Below are positions 1 to 7,626 of a stretch of DNA of 64,000 nt, in pieces (within the stretch, counting starts at the first letter, position 1; each line of letters opens with the position of its first letter). The stretch lies in assembly GCA_003225005.1 (NCBI GenBank), contig QIAN01000178.1, positions 1 through 64,000 of the forward strand, given 5' to 3'. The translations under genes were made by a program, and so were the position numbers. Source of the DNA: Acidobacteriota bacterium. Lineage in GTDB: Bacteria > Acidobacteriota > Terriglobia > Terriglobales > Acidobacteriaceae. A model generated the notes under the pieces. The model made no database searches and was not told the DNA's origin. It saw nothing but the letters and a program-made list of their open reading frames with translations.

Positions 1-200
1 ACTACCAGGAGTTCGTGAAGGGATTGTTAGCACGATTAAATGCGGGACGAAAAGCACGCTTGGCAGAAGAGATGGCGGTGATGAAGGAGTTGCCGGAGCG
101 ACGCTTGGAGTCGTGCCAGCGTGAGCGGGTGAAGGTGGACTCGGGCAGTCTGATCTATGCGGACCGCAATGTGTACTCGGTGCAATGTCGTCTCGACTAG
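1..200 (+). mobile_element. IS21-family IstA-type transposase, C-terminal fragment
   Basis: An open frame enters from the left window edge (TAC CAG GAG TTC GTG from base 3) and ends at TAG 198-200. The residues resemble the region of IS21 IstA transposases just after the catalytic core: an Arg/Leu-rich helix (LLARLNAGRKARLAEEM) followed by the small beta segment DSGSLIYADRNVYSV. In complete IstA proteins about 80-100 further residues follow; here the frame stops right after YSVQCRLD, and no IstB-type ATPase gene follows. I read this as a truncated, inactive IS remnant. The upstream part lies outside the window, so an intact 5' end cannot be excluded. Confidence 0.7.
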
Positions 201-421
201 TGCCAGCAGCGCCGCATTTGTGAGTGTCATGGTTGGGAGTATGGACGCTGCTGGGGTCGGGGGCAACCCAAACGCCTTTCCACAATAATGAAAACGTCTC
301 CTTGTCCTACAGTAGCAAAGAGAAGGTACCGTCTGGAATTGTGGGGCGGTAGGGTTTGTTGCCTTCGCAGCCACTGCGGAATCGTGCTACCCTGCGGCGT
401 CCACGTGGAGTGCTTCGTCCT

Positions 422-1036
422 ATGTTTTCTTTCTCGCGCTCGGTCGTAGTTGCCGCTCTTCTGATGCCTTTCCTACAACTCACGGTATTTAGCGAGCAAA
501 CCACGGCTCCGGCTATTCGTCCAGAACTTGCGGCTGCCGACCAGCTTTATCGAGCGGGCAAATTCGCGGAGGCCGAGACCAGCTATCAGGCGCTACTCAA
601 AACCGACCCAAAGCTGATTCCGGCGCAAGTCGGACTAGTTCGGGCCATGTTGCGGCAGCAGAAAATCGATGAAGCATTGGACGCTGTGAACACCGCCTTG
701 GCAGCACAATCCAATTCGGCGGCATTGCTGGCGGCGAAGGGAGATGTCCAGTTCCGCCGATCTGAGATGCCAGATGCTGAGATGTCTTTCCTAACGGCAA
801 AGAAGCTCGACCCAAAGGAAGTGCATGCTTATCTAGGACTGGCGCGGTTGTACCGCTCCTACTCCCTATACCGCAAAGCCTATGACGAGTTGCAGATCGC
901 GCACGAAATCGCCCCTGACGATATCGAGGTACAGAGAGCGTGGCTCGCTATGCTTCCGCGAAAAGAAAAACTCGCTGCCCTTGAGGCGTACCTCGCTGCG
1001 TCCCATCCCGATGATGAAGAAGAGACAAAAGGATGA
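422..1036 (+). CDS. Secreted or periplasmic TPR-repeat protein
   Basis: A 204-residue protein. The ATG at 422 is preferred over the upstream in-frame ATG at 356 because it begins a clear signal peptide (MFSFSRSVVVAALLMPFLQL). From about residue 35 the sequence is made of helical hairpins typical of tetratricopeptide repeats (AADQLYRAGKFAEAETSYQALL, then AKGDVQF, LGLARLY and related units), a protein-protein interaction scaffold. The stop TGA overlaps the next gene's ATG by four bases (ATGA), so the two are translationally coupled at least. In my recollection of acidobacterial proteins, this TPR module and the following aspartyl protease often form one polypeptide; the split may therefore be natural coupling or an indel in the AAAA run at 1027-1030. 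Confidence 0.75.
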   Translation: MFSFSRSVVVAALLMPFLQLTVFSEQTTAPAIRPELAAADQLYRAGKFAEAETSYQALLKTDPKLIPAQVGLVRAMLRQQKIDEALDAVNTALAAQSNSAALLAAKGDVQFRRSEMPDAEMSFLTAKKLDPKEVHAYLGLARLYRSYSLYRKAYDELQIAHEIAPDDIEVQRAWLAMLPRKEKLAALEAYLAASHPDDEEETKG

Positions 1037-2109
1037 CGGAGTATTTAGAGTTCCTTGAGGCAACGGCAGATAAGCCCATTCATACATGCAGGTTAGTCAG
1101 CAAGGTGGAACAAACCGAGACGGGGCTGGAGACCATGTATACGGAGGACAGACGGCGCACGCGGGGCATAGGGCTGTCCGTTAAGCTCAATGACCGGAAC
1201 GTCCACCTCCTACTGGACACGGGAGCAGGCGGAATTATGGTGGGCCGTAAGGTTGCGGAGAAGGCGGGATTGACCCGCATTTCTGCGCTGCACTACGGAG
1301 GCATCGGCGACAAAGGAATGCAAAACGGTTACACGGCGGTAGCAGATCACATCCAAATCGGCGAATTAGAGTTTCAAGACTGCGTGGTCGCCGTAAGTGA
1401 CAAATCTTCGGTGACGGACGAAGACGGGTTGATCGGGGCGGATGTATTTGGAAGTTATCTTATCGACATCGACCTGCCGGGAATGCGGCTCAAACTGTCT
1501 CCATTGCCGAAGCGGCCGGAAGATACGGTAGCTCCGAAATCGCTCAACAGCGAAGGAGAGGAGCAAGCGAATGCGGAGCAGAAGGAAGACAGCAAGAACG
1601 ACCAGAACACAAAGGAACAAAAATCCTCCGCGCCCATTCCCAAGACACCTCGGCGCTTGCCCAAAGATCGTTACATTGCGCCTGAGATGGTCAACTGGAC
1701 GAAAGTCTTCCGCTTCAGCCATAGCCTGTTGGTGCCGACCACTGTGAACGACTCTAAAACCATGCTGTTCGGACTCGATACGGGTGCGTTCAGCAATATT
1801 CTCTCGCTGCGTGCGGGGCGACAGCTCGGCAAGGTAAGTTCCGAGAACCGTGTGCGGGTTCGTGGTTTAAACGGCGCAGTAGATAAGGTCTACAGTTCCG
1901 ACAAGGTAACTTTGCGCTTCGGGCGCTTTCAACAGGCGAACAGTATCATCACGCTTGACCTCGCTTCCGTGAGTCGGCATACCGGGACGGAGATTTCCGG
2001 ATTTCTGGGATACGCAATGCTCCAGCAGCTTGAGGTGGAATTGGACTACCGCGACGGCCTTGTGGATTTCAAGTACGACCCCAAGCGTGTGCATCCCTCT
2101 GCAAGATAG
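1033..2109 (+). CDS. Retropepsin-like aspartyl protease with duplicated domain
   Basis: A 358-residue protein with two aspartyl-protease half domains. The first carries LLLDTGAGGIMVG near residue 60, the second LFGLDTGAFSNIL near residue 245; the DTG(A) triads supply the catalytic aspartates. Each half ends with an Ile/Leu-Gly turn (LIGADVFGSYLIDID and SGFLGYAMLQQLEVELDY), as in the bacterial gag-polyprotein-like aspartyl protease family. A Glu/Lys/Gln-rich linker lies near residues 175-205. There is no signal peptide of its own; if made separately it would stay cytoplasmic, whereas read as a fusion with the upstream TPR ORF it would be exported. Substrate unknown. Confidence 0.75.
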   Translation: MTEYLEFLEATADKPIHTCRLVSKVEQTETGLETMYTEDRRRTRGIGLSVKLNDRNVHLLLDTGAGGIMVGRKVAEKAGLTRISALHYGGIGDKGMQNGYTAVADHIQIGELEFQDCVVAVSDKSSVTDEDGLIGADVFGSYLIDIDLPGMRLKLSPLPKRPEDTVAPKSLNSEGEEQANAEQKEDSKNDQNTKEQKSSAPIPKTPRRLPKDRYIAPEMVNWTKVFRFSHSLLVPTTVNDSKTMLFGLDTGAFSNILSLRAGRQLGKVSSENRVRVRGLNGAVDKVYSSDKVTLRFGRFQQANSIITLDLASVSRHTGTEISGFLGYAMLQQLEVELDYRDGLVDFKYDPKRVHPSAR

Positions 2110-2239
2110 CCTGCCTCCTTCATTTTGCCGAGCGAACTTTAGAATAACTGCATGAAACGAATCTGCGTTTTCTGCGATTCCAGTGAGGGTAGCGGTGACG
2201 AGGAGATGGGTATTGTCGCAATTGGAAGTTTCCGTTACC

Positions 2240-2504
2240 AATGGAATGTGGATTCATTGGCACTGCCAGAATGCAGAGAACGATGAAGCCACCCGCAATT
2301 GCGGCAAAGCCCCGTGCGAGCTCCGGTTCCGCCATTGCGAAGCCAATGCAGAACAGGAGGTAACCGGGAACCACGATTACCAAGCGCGACCAGAAACAGG
2401 GCCCAATCCCCCGCCGATCGGCCAAAAACATGTTCGATGACCGCTCGAACTCCCGCCTGCAGACCAGAGTCTCCCGTGTGCTGCATCTCCACCGAGACCG
2501 CCAT
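2240..2504 (-). pseudogene. Possible frameshifted small membrane protein
   Basis: On the minus strand two overlapping frames complement each other: the upstream one reads LQAGVRAVIEHVFGRSAGDW and the other continues FWSRLVIVVPGYLLFCIGFA and FAAIAGGFIVLCILAVPMN. Joined by one frameshift near 2390-2400 they would give a protein of about 85-90 residues with a basic N-terminal helix and two membrane helices. I do not recognise a family. Neither frame alone looks like an intact protein, so this is tentative and could be chance. Confidence 0.25.
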
Positions 2505-2605
2505 AGCGCCAAAGATATCAGCGCGAATCTACGCCCCGCAAACCTCGTGCTACCACGCGAAATTTCAGCTACCGATTCACGCCGGACGGCGTATGATCGG
2601 GCCCT

Positions 2606-2866
2606 ATGGTGATACCGGCGGCTCTCCCAATTCGAATTCGCAAGCGCGGCAACCCCAATTGGGGGCGTCCCATGCCGCCTGCACCTGCGCTCGCCACCGA
2701 GTTCGAACTGCGGGTGAGACGCCTGCAGCTCACGCCAGAGATGTATACCTCCTCGGTCGAGCTGCGCCTTTGGTGCCAGCAGAACAGGAATCGGATCTAC
2801 ATCCCCGAATGGCTGCTTAAGGAGTGGGACATCACCGTAGATCTAGGCTTCAGCAGCGTAGCGTGA
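2606..2866 (+). CDS. Small conserved protein of unknown function (acidobacterial type)
   Basis: An 86-residue soluble protein. The core RKRGNPNWGRP, then TEFELRVRRLQL and WCQQNRNRIYIPEWLL, resembles a family of short proteins I recall from Acidobacteriota genomes, often beside mobile or accessory genes. It has no signal peptide, membrane helix or known catalytic motif; the basic N terminus and conserved Trp/Arg/Asn residues would suit nucleic-acid or protein binding, but no function is assigned. It stands alone, pointing toward the 3' end of the aldolase gene on the other strand. Confidence 0.55.
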   Translation: MVIPAALPIRIRKRGNPNWGRPMPPAPALATEFELRVRRLQLTPEMYTSSVELRLWCQQNRNRIYIPEWLLKEWDITVDLGFSSVA

Positions 2867-3038
2867 CCGCCGCAGGAAATACTGCGCTGTGGCAGCGAAC
2901 CGTAGAACACTTCAGGAAAAATAAATGCCAAAACCTGAAGATCCGTTCGTTTCAGTCTTACCTGATTCATTGCTGTTTCGTCTCCCCCACCGCGAGTCCA
3001 TCACGAGGCTCGCAAAACCTAGCTATTGCCAAGTCAAA

Positions 3039-3839
3039 CTATTTAGCAGGCTGCACTTGCTCGGTGATTTGAGCTACTGCTTCACGTGCCTGTTGCAGCA
3101 CGACTTCAGCACCAATCCTGAGACAGGAGGTGTCGTTGGTACAGAACAACACATCCACTCCGGCCTTAACCCAGAACTTGAAATCCGCCGGCATGGAACC
3201 AACAGCAACGAGTTTTCCATGCTTCCTGGCCGTCCGAAGTACGAGCTCTCCGGATTCCTTCACTCGTGGATGACCGGTCTGCCCTGGCACTCCAAGACTT
3301 GCAGCCAGATCGGAAGGCCCGATGAAAATGTCTACACCGGGCACGCTACAGATTGCTTCGAGGTTGGTGAGTCCCTGAGAGGTTTCAATTTGAGCCATGA
3401 GACAGAGTTCATCGTTAACCTTCTGCTGTTCAGCAGGAACATTTGGAACCGTGCCATACCTCACGGCCCGCGAAACGCTGAAAAACCCGCGTTCCCCTTT
3501 GGGGGCGAAGCGAGCATATTTCGTTAGTTCGTGCAGTTCCTGAGCGGAGTTTGCCATTGGGACATCAATAATGTCGGGAGCACACTCGACCGCTTTCAGG
3601 ACGTTTTCCCGGCTCGAGCTCGGAATTCGAATCATGGTGAGCAGCCCGCACCCTTGCGAAATGCGGCATAGATTTGCCACTTCTGCAAACGTCAGATGCG
3701 AGTGTTCCATCTCGATCCACATTACTGAAAAGCCGAGATAAGAACACATTTCAATAAATATAGGGTCATTAAAGTATGCCGCTGCTCCCAATATCGGCCC
3801 GGGCCTCCGTTCCTCCCGAAAACACTGTAGTCGAGTCAT
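3039..3839 (-). CDS. HpcH/HpaI-family aldolase (2-keto-3-deoxy sugar-acid type)
   Basis: A 266-residue class II, metal-dependent aldolase that should cleave a 2-keto-3-deoxy sugar acid to pyruvate plus an aldehyde. Family signs are WIEMEHSHLTF (catalytic His region) near residue 42, an Arg in MIRIPS near residue 70, the metal-binding Glu in MAQIETSQG near residue 148 and FIGPSDLAASLG near residue 172. Length is usual. The ATG has a strong Shine-Dalgarno (AAGGAG) 5 bases upstream. It is the last gene of a five-gene minus-strand unit starting with alpha-L-fucosidase, 27 bases after the symporter. 2-keto-3-deoxy-L-fuconate or -rhamnonate is a reasonable substrate guess, unproven. Confidence 0.82.
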   Translation of the reverse strand: MTRLQCFREERRPGPILGAAAYFNDPIFIEMCSYLGFSVMWIEMEHSHLTFAEVANLCRISQGCGLLTMIRIPSSSRENVLKAVECAPDIIDVPMANSAQELHELTKYARFAPKGERGFFSVSRAVRYGTVPNVPAEQQKVNDELCLMAQIETSQGLTNLEAICSVPGVDIFIGPSDLAASLGVPGQTGHPRVKESGELVLRTARKHGKLVAVGSMPADFKFWVKAGVDVLFCTNDTSCLRIGAEVVLQQAREAVAQITEQVQPAK

Positions 3840-3866
3840 GGTTTCTCCTTCCCCCGATAGCCGTTC

Positions 3867-5420
3867 TCATTGTCCGTTTAGTGGTAACACCGGCGCCGGA
3901 TCGCGTCGCAGCCAGCCCCAAAGGGTTAGCGCTTCCATGTTCGCGCTCGTGCCCTGAAAAAAAAGACTCATCGGGTACCCCACGACGACCAAAACGATAT
4001 GGCCGATGGCGCCAATCATGTATTCGTGCAGCGGAAAGTTGTATCGCCCCAAATTCAAGAAGCTTCCGCCATTCAAGGTCAATGTTGCCCAAGCAGTGAA
4101 TACCAGATTTGCGATGATGCCCGCATATGCGCCTTGCCGATTTGCACGAGTGCTGAGGAATCCGAGCAGGAACAAGCCCGCCACTCCTCCTGCGACAATC
4201 GCCGAAACCGTGTACCAGAGCGAGAGTGCGGTTCCCTGATTGCGCCCGAGTTGGATCGCGAATATAACAACAGCGGCCCCGCAGATAGCTACAAGGTATT
4301 TTGCGATGTGCAATCTGTGCCCATCGGTAGCATGCAGCCAAACCTTGCGGTAAAAGTCCTCCACAACTACGACCGAAATGCAGTTCAAGTCAGAGGAGAG
4401 CGTTGCCATCGCTGCACCAAACAGTGCCGCAATGAACAAGCCTGCAACCCCGGCAGGGATGTGGGTTCGGATGAAGTAAGGAAAGACCTGGTCTGCTTTC
4501 GTTATGAACGTCGGCACTGATTCTCCCGTGAGTTTGTAGAATGCCCATAGCTGTGTTCCGATAAACATGAACAGGACCCATACCGGGATGCAAAGCGCCG
4601 CACCTAAAATCAGCCCACGCAGCGCCTCTTTATCGCTCTTCGCAGACAAATAGCGCTGCACCATCGTTTGGTCCGCTGTATACTTTTGCAGGTACCAGAA
4701 GAAACCATAGATAGACAACACGACGATCGTGGGCTTGGAAAACGCTAACTCAGTGCTTCCCATGGCGAACTTGTGGTTGGCATGGGCCAGCGCCCACACG
4801 GCCGACGGGCCACCCGGCGGAAGAAAAAGCAGGTATCCAACACAGATGAGAATACCAATCCAGAGAATGAACCCCTGAACGACGTCTGCCCAGATCACAG
4901 CTTCCCACCCACCCAGCAGGGTATAGAAAGTGGTGACCGTACCAACGCCAACCACAATTGTGTCGAGGCGCCAACCCGTCATCCCCGCGATTGTCAATCC
5001 CAGCAGGTAGACGATGAAAGCCATCTTGGAGAACGTACCCACTACGAAGGCCAGCGAAGAGTAGGCCCGCGCTGGGTATCCGAAACGATTTCCAAAGTAT
5101 TCGTACGCGCTCATGCCTACGGTATGGCGATAGAAAGGAATGATCACAGAACCGACAATTGCGAGCACGGCAATGACCATGATTCCGGGCACGAGCATAG
5201 ACCAATTTCCTGCATACCCTGCCCCAGGATAGGCAATGAAGGTAACCGCGCTGATGATGGTGGCGAGTAGTGACATGCCCAGTGCCCAAGCTGGAATCGA
5301 GCGCTTCGCGACAAAGTAGCTCTCAGTTGTGGTCTGGCGCTGAGCGAAGCGGAAACCGATCGCCACCATGGCGCTCATGTAGGCTACGACCACCAATGCA
5401 TCGAGCCAGCGCAAGCCCAT
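3867..5420 (-). CDS. Sodium/solute symporter (SSS family), probable sugar-acid or sugar uptake
   Basis: A 517-residue inner-membrane protein with about 13 hydrophobic segments, of the SSS (SGLT-like) family that imports sugars or organic acids with Na+. Recognisable parts are the N-terminal YFVAKRSIPAWALGMSLLAT loop, WEAVIWADVVQGFILW in the middle and QTMVQRYLSAKSDKEALRG. Start ATG 5420 is chosen because it follows the PdxA stop (5423-5425) by two bases and has AAGGA upstream; the longer frame to 5453 would run into that gene. Its place between PdxA and the aldolase suggests it brings in the compound that the operon degrades. Confidence 0.85.
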   Translation of the reverse strand: MGLRWLDALVVVAYMSAMVAIGFRFAQRQTTTESYFVAKRSIPAWALGMSLLATIISAVTFIAYPGAGYAGNWSMLVPGIMVIAVLAIVGSVIIPFYRHTVGMSAYEYFGNRFGYPARAYSSLAFVVGTFSKMAFIVYLLGLTIAGMTGWRLDTIVVGVGTVTTFYTLLGGWEAVIWADVVQGFILWIGILICVGYLLFLPPGGPSAVWALAHANHKFAMGSTELAFSKPTIVVLSIYGFFWYLQKYTADQTMVQRYLSAKSDKEALRGLILGAALCIPVWVLFMFIGTQLWAFYKLTGESVPTFITKADQVFPYFIRTHIPAGVAGLFIAALFGAAMATLSSDLNCISVVVVEDFYRKVWLHATDGHRLHIAKYLVAICGAAVVIFAIQLGRNQGTALSLWYTVSAIVAGGVAGLFLLGFLSTRANRQGAYAGIIANLVFTAWATLTLNGGSFLNLGRYNFPLHEYMIGAIGHIVLVVVGYPMSLFFQGTSANMEALTLWGWLRRDPAPVLPLNGQ

Positions 5421-5422
5421 GT

Positions 5423-6421
5423 TCAGTCCTTTTGCCCCAATTCTGTCTGGCAACCTGCAAGCTTTCTGCTTGCCAACGCCACTCCCATCCTCAACGCAGC
5501 AATCATGTTCTGCGGACTTGCTTTGTTCTTGCCTGCAATATCAAAGGCGGTTCCGTGGTCGACCGAGGTTCGAATGATGGGAATACCAAGCGTCACGTTG
5601 ACGGTATGTTCAAAATCAATCAGCTTCATCGCGATGTGCCCCTGGTCGTGATACATCGCCACCACCATGTCGTATTCGCCGCGGATCGCACGCATGAAGA
5701 CGGTATCTGGAGCATGCGGCCCGTCTACGAGTACCCCAGTCGCTCGAGCCGCTTCGATTGCGGGAATGATTCTTTCGGCATCCTCAATTCCAAACAAGCC
5801 ATGCTCCCCAGCATGAGGATTAATGCCACACATGGCGATGCGCGGATGTTCACATCCCAGGAGTCTCATCGCTTCGTTTCCAACTTCAATTGTTCGTAGA
5901 ATTCTGCCGGTGGGGGCCTCGATCGCGTTTCGCAAGGAAACATGGGTTGTGACGTGTATGACGTTCAGCATCGCGTTGGAAAGCATCATCCGAGAGTCCG
6001 GTGTTCCGCAAAGCCTCGCAATGTATTCAGTGTGTCCCGAAAACGGAATTCCGGACATGGTCGCCGCTTCCTTATTCACAGGAGCAGTCACCATTCCATG
6101 AGCCTTGCCCATCAGGCACATTTCCGTGGCGACGCGGACATACTCCAGCGCCGCTCTGCCGCAGTCCGCACTCAACACGCCGAATCGGAGTTGGTCGGCG
6201 ACCTTGATATGCGGAACTTCGAGAATTGTAGGGAGGCCACTAACGTCCATCCTGCAAGTCGCGGCTGTTTTCCTTAACACGCCACGATCACCCACAACGA
6301 TCCAGTTCGCGAAGTGCCGTATCTCTGGATCAGACAGCGCCTTCAGCACAATCTCTGGGCCTACTCCCGCCGGATCACCAATCGTTACTGCCATCGTGGG
6401 CTGGGATGAACCGGCGCTCAT
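5423..6421 (-). CDS. pdxA2: PdxA2-type 4-phosphate dehydrogenase (D-threonate/D-erythronate 4-phosphate)
   Basis: A 332-residue NAD-dependent oxidative decarboxylase of the PdxA family. The family signature is complete: GDPAGVGPEIVLKAL at the N terminus, VTAPVNKEA and GHTEYIA in the middle, and the metal/substrate residues in CGINPHAGEHG and YHDQGHIAMK. True PdxA works in pyridoxal phosphate synthesis; the paralogue PdxA2 acts after a four-carbon acid-sugar kinase and yields dihydroxyacetone phosphate. The start ATG 6421 overlaps the kinase stop in ATGA, which strongly supports the catabolic role. An upstream in-frame extension to 6547 lies within the kinase gene and is unlikely. Confidence 0.85.
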   Translation of the reverse strand: MSAGSSQPTMAVTIGDPAGVGPEIVLKALSDPEIRHFANWIVVGDRGVLRKTAATCRMDVSGLPTILEVPHIKVADQLRFGVLSADCGRAALEYVRVATEMCLMGKAHGMVTAPVNKEAATMSGIPFSGHTEYIARLCGTPDSRMMLSNAMLNVIHVTTHVSLRNAIEAPTGRILRTIEVGNEAMRLLGCEHPRIAMCGINPHAGEHGLFGIEDAERIIPAIEAARATGVLVDGPHAPDTVFMRAIRGEYDMVVAMYHDQGHIAMKLIDFEHTVNVTLGIPIIRTSVDHGTAFDIAGKNKASPQNMIAALRMGVALASRKLAGCQTELGQKD

Positions 6422-7596
6422 CTCACTGCCTTCCTCGCTGGGGCGAAGAACTCGGCACAACGAACGAGCACATCTTCGTCCCCGAAGCTGCCAGACTTGC
6501 TTGCGACCGGCAAGCCGTGGAACATGCCGCCGCAGAGGATTCCCCAAGGAAATCCGGTTGCGACTTCATCACGCAGATCGATGGAATGCGCACCTATAAC
6601 GTTACACACCAGCATTCCCGTATCTCCGCCGGTCAGGAAAATAGCTGCGATTCGAATACCTTCCAAGCTGACGAAAAATTGTTGTAAAGAAAGATCACTA
6701 GGATTCACAGGCGCGATTGAGACGACGAGATGCCGCTTATCGCGCAACGCGTGACGAGCGATTCCGATCGTTTCAGGACCCGGTCTCACTTCAACGGCAC
6801 CTGTTATGTCCAACAGCGCCCTCTTCTGTCGCGCCGTTGCGAGATGGGTTGATCCGATAACGAACATCACTGGAGCGTCCGCAATTGGCGAGAGAGGCTT
6901 CTGGGTTTGTGACTTCGCCAAATAATCAGCTACTGCGATTCCCAGGCCCGCCGACCCTACCCATAGAAAGCGGCATGGAGCTTGCATGCCGGCTGTAACC
7001 GCAAGATGGAGGTCGTCCTGGGACTCACAATCGGCGATAAAGAACACTTTGCCATTCACCCGGTGCATATTAAGGTCGGACGCAAAGTTAAGGGGGTTCC
7101 GACTTGCCGACCTCATGAGTGCGAGTTTTTCAAGAGGCACACCCTGTTTCGCGAGTAAGCCGCGAATGTCAACCTGACCGCCACCTGAACAATCGACCCA
7201 GTGAAGAATTCCCCCCCGAACGAATCTTCGCATTCCTGGGAACGGGGGTGCGATGATCGCCGCCTCACATTTGAACGCCCTCAACGCCGTTGCAATTTCC
7301 TCTCCCACTTGGCCACGTAATGTCGAATCGACTTTCTTGAATATGATGTCCGCTTTTAAATGGGAAAAGTGGCGTGCAACCTCTTCGATCTTTCGCTGAC
7401 ACTGAACAGCAGTGTCGTTGCGGCTGTTGGTATTGAACACTAGAACTTCGGTCGTTGCGGTGGTTGTACGCTCTGAGACCCTCAGCTGGACTCGGCACGA
7501 CATTCCACGGCGAGCAAACTGCACTCCTGTATCGCACGCGCCGCTGAGGTCGTCGGCGAACATAATGCATTCGATATTTGCCTGTTCAGCAGTCAC
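6418..7596 (-). CDS. Four-carbon acid-sugar kinase (DUF1537/OtnK-DtnK family)
   Basis: A 392-residue kinase that phosphorylates four-carbon acid sugars such as threonate or erythronate at the 4-hydroxyl. The N-terminal domain begins FADDLSGACDTGVQFARRG, the substrate-binding signature of the family, and the C-terminal nucleotide-binding domain has FLTGGDTGMLVC. Length is slightly below the usual 400-430. The start is GTG at 7596, with no strong Shine-Dalgarno, 30 bases after the fucosidase gene. Its stop overlaps the pdxA2 start, and the pair makes a complete acid-sugar-to-DHAP module. Whether the substrate is D-threonate, D-erythronate or a related acid cannot be read from the sequence. Confidence 0.85.
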   Translation of the reverse strand: MTAEQANIECIMFADDLSGACDTGVQFARRGMSCRVQLRVSERTTTATTEVLVFNTNSRNDTAVQCQRKIEEVARHFSHLKADIIFKKVDSTLRGQVGEEIATALRAFKCEAAIIAPPFPGMRRFVRGGILHWVDCSGGGQVDIRGLLAKQGVPLEKLALMRSASRNPLNFASDLNMHRVNGKVFFIADCESQDDLHLAVTAGMQAPCRFLWVGSAGLGIAVADYLAKSQTQKPLSPIADAPVMFVIGSTHLATARQKRALLDITGAVEVRPGPETIGIARHALRDKRHLVVSIAPVNPSDLSLQQFFVSLEGIRIAAIFLTGGDTGMLVCNVIGAHSIDLRDEVATGFPWGILCGGMFHGLPVASKSGSFGDEDVLVRCAEFFAPARKAVR

Positions 7597-7626
7597 TGAT
7601 ATGCCCGAAGCCTGAGATCTCGCAAA

